A DNA stretch of 64,000 nucleotides from Symbiodinium natans (Eukaryota; Sar; Dinophyceae; Suessiales; Symbiodiniaceae): contig CAJNDS010002572.1 in assembly GCA_905221605.1 (NCBI GenBank), positions 288,001-352,000 on the forward strand, read 5' to 3'. Of the stretch, positions 20,296-27,275 are shown one piece after another (position 1 is the first letter of the stretch; every line of letters starts with the position of its first letter). A program made the translations under genes and the position numbers. Under the pieces are notes generated by a model that was not told the origin of the DNA, did no database searches, and saw only the letters and a program-made list of their open reading frames with translations.

Positions 20296-20640
20296 CTCGA
20301 TGGCATCCGAGGGCACGTTCATGAGGCATCACATTGAGACGCTTTCGACAACCACCTATATCACATGGCATACGTCCTACACGGCTTACGGCTTGGTGGC
20401 ACAGTGGTGCCCTTTTCCCTTTCTTTTGGTTCAAGGTTCCCTCATAAAGTAGCCGACCCAAAAAAGGGTCCCCTCATAAAGTAGCCAACCCAAAAAAGGG
20501 TACCATCATAATCTATGGTTACTCTGCTGCCAAGACGGTTTGGGTCCCGAAGATGACCTGATTTTAGCTGAAGCCCCACCACGAGGCCGAAGCCACTGCG
20601 GTACTCCTACGGCCAGGCCAGCAAGGGCATGGTCTGCCTC
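20296..20640 (+). CDS. two exons separated by a family A element; joined frame is open
   Basis: Exon 1 (to 20391) reads MASEGTFMRHHIETLS and then TTTYITWHTSYTAYG. Exon 2 starts after the element at 20392-20534 and reads LGPEDDLILAEAPPRG. Joining them at the shared ACGG keeps the frame: ...TAYG|LGPEDD.... A further open stretch, RYSYGQASKGMVCLRLWG, ends at a TTTAGGG array at 20652. I do not recognise the protein. The value of this locus is the clean element-in-frame arrangement. Confidence 0.45.
20392..20534. mobile_element. family A inverted-repeat element, copy 2, with ACGG flanks
   Basis: Left end CTTGGTGGCACAGTGGTGCCC; right end GGTTACTCTGCTGCCAAG, an inverted copy with few mismatches. 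ACGG occurs immediately on both sides. The interior holds the family core TTCCCTCATAAAGTAGCCGA twice in part (a tandem duplication of about 33 bases), making it 143 bp. Its removal with one ACGG restores an open frame. Confidence 0.7.
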
Positions 20641-20651
20641 CGGCTTTGGGG

Positions 20652-20736
20652 CTGGGGTTTAGGGTTTAGGGTTGAGGGTTGAGGGTTTAGGGTTTAGGGT
20701 TTAGGGTTTAGGGTTTAGGGTTTAGGGTTTAGGGCA
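20652..20736. repeat. TTTAGGG array
   Basis: About twelve units, two of them GGGTTGA. It lies immediately after the exon-like stretch ending near 20640. Confidence 0.92.
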
Positions 20737-20767
20737 GTTCCCCCCACCCCCCCCCCAGCAAAAATCT

Positions 20768-21300
20768 GCTGAACAAAGCAAGGGCCGCAGCTGACGGCCG
20801 CTCCCCCCTGCAAGGCAAGACGTCCTCTAGGCCAAGGTTTCGTTACCGGCTGCCTACATACCAATCTTGGATTTCTCACGCCCTGACGTTGAGGTTCGTG
20901 AGCCTAAACCCTAAACCCTAAACCCTAACCTGCCTAAGGACTTGGACGGCTAAGCGAACCCACTTTACGATTGAGGGACTTTAGGGTTGAGGGCCGACGT
21001 AGGGTTTAGGGCAGGGCCGCTTAAAAGGCCTTGCACAGAATCGGCAGTCTTCGTTCTGTTCTGTTGTGGGGTGACATTGAGCTTGCTCATGGTTCTTACA
21101 TTCCGGCTGGGCTTGGACCGCTACCTTGAGGGGTTCCTTGTGCGAAGTATTGCGGGCTTACCCGAAGCCTAAACCCTAAGCCCCAAACCCTAAACCACCC
21201 TGGCCTTTCCGGCAGATGCTCCGGTGCGGGCCCATTGAGAGCAGCGCGTGAACTACAGCATCGGTTGCAGGCAGACCCGTTTCGCCTTGGGGTTCAAGGT
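20768..21300 (+). CDS. run of exon-like islands including one membrane helix
   Basis: 20768-20905 reads LLNKARAAADGRSPLQGKTS and continues FRYRLPTYQSWISHALTL. 20987-21172 reads SAVFVLFCCGVTLSLLMVLT, a transmembrane helix, then RLGLDRYLEGFLVRSIAG. 21217-21300 reads PLRAARELQHRLQADPFRLG. CCCTAAA units separate them (20904-20930; 21170-21197). These may be consecutive exons of one membrane protein. No family is recognised and borders are approximate. Confidence 0.4.
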
Positions 21301-21886
21301 TTCCCCCTTTTAAACTTCCATGGGCCCTCTGCCGATGATGAAAAGCTCGTATGAACAGCAACCACCCGTATCTGTCCTTCATAGAAGCCAAATGCCCTAA
21401 GACCTTAAACAAGAAAGGCCCAAAGGTCCATGCACCCGGCTTGTAGACAGTTGAACTCACAAGTGACGAGACAGCAAGGCGCTTAGTGGTGCACCCTTTG
21501 GGCCAGCCAAGAGCTGCGATGTGGGTTTGGGATTTGGGCCAGTGGAAGAGGGGGGGGAGGGGGGGGGCTTTGGCAGCAGCCCTAGACCCTAAACCCTAAA
21601 CCGCTCGTTTCAAGTCGGTCATGCCGAAGCTTAGTTCACCCGACATCCCCAAACTCCAGGCGAGTTTGTCCTCACAGAGAACAGCCTGAGGTGACGCTTC
21701 TCAGCAGCGGCGCCGCAACCCCACGAATGTCTCTGCGCACAGACAGGCGTAGCTCCATGCCCCCTTTTGATCTCGCGATGCGTGTCCTCCATACCCATGA
21801 CCGGTGGCCCACAGAGACGAGTGGGCAGCGGCGCTGTGTCTGAGAAGTGCCCCATTCTAGCATCCTAGAAGCTAAGATAGCGTAAA

Positions 21887-21977
21887 TGTCGCGCCGAAGG
21901 CGTTGGATTTCAAAAGCGATTTTGCTTCGCGTCGCGCGCAGCAGGCGGAGCAGCAGAACCTGGAACTACCTCGACTC
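21887..21977 (+). CDS. exon-like island, Gln/Arg-rich helix
   Basis: The frame reads VAPKALDFKSDFASRRAQQA and then EQQNLELPRL, ending at a stop near 21979. It is likely an alpha-helical or coiled-coil piece. A second frame (21886-22155) is also open. No family is recognised. Confidence 0.38.
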
Positions 21978-22182
21978 TAGCGCCCAGAAATGTGGGTACC
22001 TTTTTGTCAGGGGCTTCCTATACGAAGGAATGGAGTCTGGTGTGTGTATGGCAGGTACCCCCTATTCAGGGACATGCCCCATTTTGATTATCTTGTCTGC
22101 ATGCGATGGCTCTGAAAGCACCAAGTCACAACAATACCCAAGGCTTAGGGTTTAGAATGGGTATCTTGTGCAGTTTTCAAAA

Positions 22183-22292
22183 ATAGGGGTTTACGAAAAT
22201 AAGGGGCCCTTAATATAGGCCCCCAGATAGTAGGATTCCTTGACAATGAGGACCCCTGATAAGGTAATCCAAAGTATCGTAAACACCCATAT
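22183..22292. mobile_element. family B inverted-repeat element, copy 1
   Basis: Left end ATAGGGGTTTACGAAAATAA; right end TATCGTAAACACCCATAT. The interior contains CCCCCAGATAGTAGGATTCC and AGGACCCC. It is about 110 bp. The same order is found in copies at 27.1, 32.3 and 36.5 kb. Confidence 0.62.
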
Positions 22293-22297
22293 CGGCA

Positions 22298-22470
22298 AGG
22301 GCACCAGGAGTGGGAGTATGGGCAGTTCTTCCAACTTCGGCGTATTTCGGCAGCTGCCGAGTTTCCCAGGCATTTCGCTCGCCCCGCCTCCGCCAAGAGA
22401 TGGCAAGAAACGAGAGCAGAGCTTCGGGGGGGAGCAACTTTCTGGCTTTCCAGAATCAGAGCAAGTCTAG
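22298..22470 (+). CDS. open island after family B element
   Basis: One frame reads GSMGSSSNFGVFRQLPSFPG and then ISLAPPPPRDGKKREQSFGG to a stop at about 22468. A second frame is open (MARNESRASGGSNFLAF). The minus strand is open too. Coding is plausible and the frame uncertain. Confidence 0.3.
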
Positions 22471-22932
22471 CAGTTTGGTTATAAACCCTAAACCCTAAAC
22501 CCTAAGCCCTAAACCCTAAACCCTAAACCCTTAGTGGAAGCAGCGAGTTAAAGAGAGAGAGATGCTCTGCCCACGAGGCCATGCCCAAGAGGCTTGGGAA
22601 GATTCCCGGGCCTGGCAAGTCCCCTAGAATGCCTGCAGGCACCCCTTGAAGCACAGGGTTCGCCTGCATAGAGTCAGGGCCCTGACGAAATGGACTCCGT
22701 TAAGGTGTTGAGGGAAAAAATCTGCCCCAAACCCCTGAAGCCCTTCTTGGGGGTGTTCCACACGTTCCACAAGTTTGGCTCAGGGTGGTTTCGGGGCATA
22801 GTCCATTTCATTCGGCTATGGAATGGGAGGAGTGCAGACAAGCCAAAAGAGGATGATTTAAGGCATGTGTTCCTTCATTCAGGTTCCCCAAATTCAGGGC
22901 GGGGAAGCCCTAAACCCTGAAGCTTGAACCCT

Positions 22933-23046
22933 AAGCCCTAAACCCTAAACCCTAAACCCTAAACCCTAAACCCTAAACCCTAAACCCTAAACCCTAAACC
23001 CTAAACCCTAAACCCTAAACCCTAAACCCTAAACCCTAAACCCTAC
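22933..23046. repeat. CCCTAAA array (16 units)
   Basis: A perfect array of about sixteen units. The following island (23047-23150) is GC-rich and open (TRDLEVPLAGPFFRPGSWVG), and TTTAGGG units begin at 23180. Confidence 0.95.
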
Positions 23047-23155
23047 ACGGGACCTCGAGGTGCCTCTTGCAGGTCCTTTCTTTCGTCCGGGTTCCTGGGT
23101 AGGTTGCAGCCGCGCAACCCGTCCGGCGCGCCTCCAGCCCCAGCTAGGGCCTTTG
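23047..23155 (+). CDS. exon-like island between inverted telomeric arrays
   Basis: Open in one frame as TRDLEVPLAGPFFRPGSWVG and then CSRATRPARLQPQLG. It is bracketed by CCCTAAA (22933-23046) and TTTAGGG (23180-23226). No family is recognised. Confidence 0.36.
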
Positions 23156-23179
23156 GGAAATGTTACATATTTCCTTTTT

Positions 23180-23226
23180 GGGTTTAGGGTTTAGGGTTTA
23201 GGGTTTAGGGTTTAGGGTTTAGGGGG
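23180..23226. repeat. TTTAGGG array
   Basis: Six to seven perfect TTTAGGG units, the inverted partner of the array at 22933-23046. Confidence 0.92.
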
Positions 23227-23370
23227 ATAATATTTCGAGACATTTTTCAGAGGGTGTATGCTTGAGACGTGTGTCGATCACGGGCGCGAACTGTGGGAGC
23301 AGGACGGCGCCGGGTGGATTAGCCGCGTTTGCACGTCGCTTGTTCTTGTGGGCAGAGATCGCTTGCAGTC

Positions 23371-23706
23371 ATGGCGGCCTCTCGAACCCCAAACGCTACA
23401 AAGCCTAAACTCAAGAAGTTTGAAGCTTGCCGAATGCGTATGCCTATCATTAGATCTCAGACTCCTGGAGAAACCTCTGTGTCGGAGTTCCCTCTGAGCA
23501 AAGGGTGCGGCACCCTCAAAGGGCTGCAAGTGTTGTCTACACCCCAAACGGCCCGAGATTCCAAACGATGCAGTAGGGTTGAGGGCTTAAGGTTTGTGAA
23601 GCACAGGGTTAGGGGCTCTCAGCCACACGAAGCCCACGTTTTGTGGGCCCTGGCCTACCACTCGTCTTCAGTCATCTCTAGTAGCATCTACGTGCATGTG
23701 AGCTAG
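23371..23706 (+). CDS. open frame of about 111 codons, unassigned basic protein fragment
   Basis: From the ATG at 23371 the frame reads MAASRTPNATKPKLKKFEAC and continues without stop to 23706. It is basic and Ser/Thr-rich. A second frame upstream and overlapping (23258-23497, MLETCVDHGRELWEQDGAGW) is also open. The first is longer, but neither matches a family I know. A donor-like site may lie near 23580, where TTTAGGG-like sequence starts. Confidence 0.33.
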   Translation: MAASRTPNATKPKLKKFEACRMRMPIIRSQTPGETSVSEFPLSKGCGTLKGLQVLSTPQTARDSKRCSRVEGLRFVKHRVRGSQPHEAHVLWALAYHSSSVISSSIYVHVS

Positions 23707-23734
23707 ATTCCAAACACCTTAACCCCAGTGAACC

Positions 23735-24120
23735 CTTAGCCCTTATCCCTACCCTAGACTCTGAGCCCGATTCTTGTTGTGTGAGCAAAGCTAAAACCCT
23801 TAACACTAAGCCCCGACCCGAAACCCTAAGACCCTAAAACCCCCAAACCATAAAATCCCAACACCCCCCCAAACCCTGAACCCTAAAACCCGAAACCCTA
23901 AAATCCCAACACCCCGCAAACCCTGAACCCTAAAACCCGAAACCCAAAAACCCCAACACCCCCCAAACCCTAAACCCGCCCAACCCCTAAAATCCCAAAA
24001 CCCCCCAAACCCTGAATCCTAAAACCCCCCTCAAAAACCGCCCCCCTCCCCCACAGAGCTTCTCTTTCTTCTTCTTCTTTTTTTCTTTCTTTCCCCAAAC
24101 CCCAAACTCCAAACCCAAAT
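23735..24120. repeat. degenerate CCCTAAA-derived region
   Basis: About 390 bases of C-rich units (AACCCTAAAACCC, AACACCCCCCAAACCCT) form higher-order repeats of roughly 60 bases near 23860-24020. No exon is seen. It lies upstream of the exon-like island at 24151. Confidence 0.8.
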
Positions 24121-24150
24121 TTGAAGGAGCAAAAAACATTCCTTTCAGGG

Positions 24151-24237
24151 AGAGCGGGGCCAAGCTTCCCTCAAGCGGCTGCCAAGTGCGACCAGGTTGG
24201 TGGTGAAGGGGGCCCCCGAGGTCAGCCTGGAAAAGCT
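24151..24237 (+). CDS. exon-like island followed by a telomeric hairpin intron
   Basis: The frame reads ERGQASLKRLPSATRLVVKG and then APEVSLEKLQ. It ends at AAGCTTCAGGG, where a compact inverted telomeric structure begins. The next island (24376-24420) reads LSFESFRGDVAFVG. No family is recognised, but the composition is protein-like. Confidence 0.42.
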
Positions 24238-24316
24238 TCAGGGTTTAGGGGTTTAGGGTTTAGGGTTTAGGGTTTCCCTAAACCCTAAACCCTAAACCCT
24301 GAACCCTCCTAGCTTG
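24232..24316. repeat. near-perfect telomeric hairpin: TTTAGGG units then CCCTAAA units head to head
   Basis: Four to five TTTAGGG units (24241-24275) are followed with almost no spacer by three to four CCCTAAA units (24276-24306). AGCTT occurs at both outer edges (24234 and 24311). As RNA this would form one long stem. It sits between two exon-like islands, so it is a minimal version of the telomeric-ended introns. Confidence 0.75.
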
Positions 24317-24837
24317 CATGACTTCAAGGCTTGAATACCTCTCCAGCGCACCCTACGGTTTCAGGAGCTGACTTCGGGGGCCCTCAGCTTTGAGTCTTTT
24401 CGTGGTGATGTCGCCTTTGTGGGCTGAAGGGTTCACAGGGCTTATTTGGGTTTGGAGGCTTTACAGGGTGTTTTTAGGGGTTTTTGTAGGGCTTGCAGGG
24501 GTTTATGGGGTTTGCAGGCTCGGTAGGGTTTGTAGGGTTCATCGGTTTTTTCATGGTTTTTGGATGTTCAGGGCTTTGTGAGGTTTATAGGGTTTATAGG
24601 GTTGATAGGGTTTGGAGGGTTGAGGGTTTATCGGCTATCTTTACGGGTTGAAGGAACCTTTAGGGTCTACCAGGGGTTTCTAGGGTTGATCGGGTTTAGG
24701 AGAGTGTCGAGAGATTCAGACGACGTCACCACGAAGTGAACTTTGCTCTATGTCCAGCTCTCGCCACCGGAACGAGGCGCAGCAAGCCTAGGTTGGTTGT
24801 TGGGGACATTTTCTATTTTCCGTATCTTGGTTTATAA

Positions 24838-24925
24838 CCCTATACATACATATATATTTTTTGTATTTATTTATTTTTTTATATTTATATATATATATAT
24901 ATATATAATTTATTTATTTATTTTT
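24838..24925. repeat. AT-rich tract with (TA)n
   Basis: An A/T-rich stretch with about ten TA dinucleotides (24887-24907) between TTTATTTATTT runs. It contrasts with the GC-rich surroundings and is probably intronic. Confidence 0.85.
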
Positions 24926-25020
24926 CAGAGGGTTTAGAGGCCAACCCAGAAGGGTTTCGATTCTAGGGCTCAGGCTTGCCCAAGCGACGATGGACGGAAG
25001 GGTTTGGGGTGTAGGGTTTA

Positions 25021-25128
25021 CCGCTGTTTGCTTAAGAACCCCCAAAAAAAGCAAGATGATAGTCCCTACATTACCCTTATAAGGAAGACTATGTTTATTC
25101 TTGGGGGGGATTCTTAAACAAATGGTAG
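25021..25128. mobile_element. family D inverted-repeat element, copy 2
   Basis: Left end GTTTGCTTAAGAACCCCC; right end GGGGGGATTCTTAAACAAATG. The interior TAGTCCCTACATTACCCTTA matches copy 1 at 14855. The flanks on both sides carry related sequence (GCTTGCCCAAGCGACGATGG near 24977; GTTGCCCGATCGAAGATGG near 25163), suggesting insertion into, or duplication of, the same segment. Confidence 0.6.
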
Positions 25129-25345
25129 TTTAGGGTTTAGGGTTTGGTTTGGAGGCAGGGTTGCCCGATCGAAGATGGATAGAGGTCGAGGGGTTTCGGC
25201 CTCAGGGCTTCGACTCTGTTGCTCCGTGAAGCAGTATGAAGCATAGCACACGGGGTGCATCACAAGCCTAACCCTAAACCCTGCTAGGATTTAGGGGCTG
25301 TAAAATCCACGCATGATGCCTTAGAGTTCATATGAAGTTCGCAGC

Positions 25346-25450
25346 ATGGCAACTTTTGCTCAGCAGTCGAGCAAGCAACCGTTAACTTCTATGCTCACTT
25401 AGAAACGAGGGTTGATTTGGACAGAATGGTGAATTTCCGCGTTTAGGGCT
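25346..25450 (+). CDS. exon-like island
   Basis: The frame reads SQHGNFCSAVEQATVNFYAH and then LETRVDLDRMVNFRV, stopping at a TTTAGGG-like stretch. Composition is protein-like. No family is recognised. Confidence 0.4.
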
Positions 25451-25480
25451 TTTTAAGGGCTTGGGGGGGGGTTAGGATTT

Positions 25481-25822
25481 TTGGGGTTTACATCATCCTT
25501 CCTGTACATTAAGACTACGTGTGCTCGGCCCCTCAGTGAAGCTGCTGCCAGTTTACTCTCGAACCTGAGCTGGTCATGGAGAGTTGCGCAAGGGACCATT
25601 GATGGGCCCGGAGCACCCAGGGTGGGATGTGGAGGAGGGCTTTCAGGGGGGGTCGGGGCTTCTAGGCGAAGGCCAGAAGAACATCTGACGGGTTCCTTAT
25701 GCCCAAGATGATTGAGACCTTTTGTATAAGGCAACAGGGTCTCTCTTGAAATATGTCCCTACGGTGTGGAACACGTGTGAATGTTTGTCCGGCATGGTTC
25801 CCAAGAGGTTTAGGGAGTAGGG
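25481..25822 (+). CDS. exon-like islands, unassigned
   Basis: A 76-codon open frame (25481-25711) reads YIKTTCARPLSEAAASLLSN and then LSWSWRVAQGTIDGPG. In another frame 25716-25821 reads DLLYKATGSLLKYVPTVWNT and then CECLSGMVPKRFRE, stopping at a TTTAGGG array (25818-25863). The minus strand is open too. These are probably exons of the same unknown gene. Confidence 0.36.
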
Positions 25823-25862
25823 TTTAGGGTTTAGGATTTAGGGTTTAGGGTTTAGGGTTTAG

Positions 25863-26103
25863 GGAGCGTTTGAGAGCTACCTGCGTGATCCGGTCCAGCA
25901 CATGGCGTTTCACCGTTAGTGAGGATTCGCTTGACTCTCCGCGATGGGCGCCGTCCACTCACAGCACATTCTCGAATACCCTGTGCCAGCTGCGCCCTCA
26001 ACCTTACATCGAAAACCTGCATGAGCCTCTACAGAAAGTTGGGCCTCAGAAGGCAAGCAGAAGCCCGACGGAGATGCGAGGGCTCCCATGTAAACGCACA
26101 TGA
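25863..26103 (+). CDS. open region after a TTTAGGG array
   Basis: Three plus frames are partly open. One short one reads AFESYLRDPVQHMAFHR, another starts MGAVHSQHILEYPVPAAPST, and a 77-codon frame reads WAPSTHSTFSNTLCQLRPQP. At least part is probably exon, but I cannot choose the frame. Confidence 0.28.
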
Positions 26104-26647
26104 AGTCACCTAAACTGGAAGGTTGCTAACAAGGCGCTCGCTGACCGGAGCAGTTGAGCCAGTCTGGCATAGACGCAGAAGACGGAGCATGACTGGGTGT
26201 TGCTCAGCAACGTGGCAACGTGAACGAAATGTCACACCGCACAACACGGGAGTCTAAGCAGCTACCAAGATCATCCCCTGCAGAATCCTACCCATGTCTG
26301 AGTGTCTAGCTACCTTTCTGCCCACCTTTCTGTCTATCATCTATGTCTCTGTCCGTGTTGTTGTGTGTACTTGTTCCATAAGCTACATCCAACCCATTCT
26401 AGTTACATAGGCCCGGATATTACCCCCCCAAGAGCAGCGCTTGACCCCCCCAGCCCAAACCCCTCCTTAGTTGAGGGATGTGGGAGCGCTCCCATAAACC
26501 TTTAACAACCCCGTTTAAAAAACTCACTCCAGAAACATAGATGAAGTGTAGGGCTTGGGGCTGATGTGGAAGAACTTTGTCTCATGTCTACCGGGCCCAA
26601 ATCCCCATGCAGCCCAATAGTCTACCGAAATTTCATCTGTTACAGCC

Positions 26648-26690
26648 CTAGACCCTAAACCCTAAACCCTAGACCCTAAACCCTAAACCC
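26648..26690. repeat. CCCTAAA array
   Basis: Six CCCTAAA or CCCTAGA units directly upstream of the open island at 26694. The stretch 26110-26645 shows no convincing exon; a (TCTG)-like pyrimidine stretch lies near 26300-26360. Confidence 0.85.
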
Positions 26691-26693
26691 GAA

Positions 26694-26818
26694 GTGCCCC
26701 AGAAATCCACCCCAGCATGCCGGTGTAGGGCGACCCGGACGGCGGCTCTGTGGGCTCTGAGCGTCCAAGTTTGCTCCAACCGGTTGCCGTCGAGCCGCCC
26801 CCCTTTTTTCCCTTGCCT
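26694..26818 (+). CDS. exon-like island ending at a family A element
   Basis: The frame reads PQKSTPACRCRATRTAALWA and then LSVQVCSNRLPSSRPP. CCCTAAA units lie upstream and a family A element begins at 26819. No family is recognised. Confidence 0.33.
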
Positions 26819-26930
26819 CTTGGTAGGCCAGTGGTACCCTTTACCCTTTTTGTTGGGTTCTGGGTTCCCTTACACAGTAACCAACCCAAACAAGGGTGCC
26901 CTTTCATTTTTTGAACATGGCTACTGGGCC
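26819..26930. mobile_element. family A inverted-repeat element, copy 3
   Basis: Left end CTTGGTAGGCCAGTGGTACC; it contains CCCTTTTTGTTGGGTTCTGG and TAACCAACCCAAACAAGGGT, and ends ATGGCTACTGGGCC. The last few bases of the right repeat (CCAAG) are missing and C-rich sequence follows. A second repeat copy (family B, 27083) lies only 150 bases away. Confidence 0.6.
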
Positions 26931-27082
26931 CCCCCGTTTCTTGAAATAGGGGGGCCCTTAAACGGCAACCCTTCTGAACGGGCTTCTTAACCCTCTTCTG
27001 GCTCTCTTAAACAGGGACCTTATTCAGAGGGTCTATATCCCCAAGGATCCCCCTAATCCTATCCCCTAGCTACCTTTTTTTT

Positions 27083-27185
27083 GAATATGGGCGGGTGTAC
27101 GAAAATAGGGGACCCTTAATGTAGACCCCAAGTAGTTATAGTAAGGACCCCAGAAGGTACCCCTAATATCGTAAACCCCCATATC
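27083..27185. mobile_element. family B inverted-repeat element, copy 2
   Basis: Left end GAATATGGGCGGGTGTACGA; right end ATCGTAAACCCCCATATC, inverted copies with a few mismatches. It is 103 bp. It lies about 90 bases upstream of the start codon of the light-harvesting gene, in its leader or 5' flank. Confidence 0.62.
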
Positions 27186-27195
27186 TGGGCTCCTG

Positions 27196-27252
27196 GGCCC
27201 TAAACCCTAAACCCTAAACCCTAAACCCTAAACCCTAAACCCTAAACCCTAC
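27196..27252. repeat. CCCTAAA array upstream of the light-harvesting gene
   Basis: Seven to eight perfect CCCTAAA units end 24 bases before the ATG at 27276. With the arrays downstream of exon 1 this places the first exon between CCCTAAA and TTTAGGG. Confidence 0.93.
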
Positions 27253-27275
27253 TTGGGCCACCCCAAGGTCACACC

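Noticed and set aside
24838-24925. Coding frame of 64 codons ending in Ile/Tyr/Phe-rich residues
   Set aside because: The tail is only the TATA/TTTATTT tract; no independent evidence of coding.
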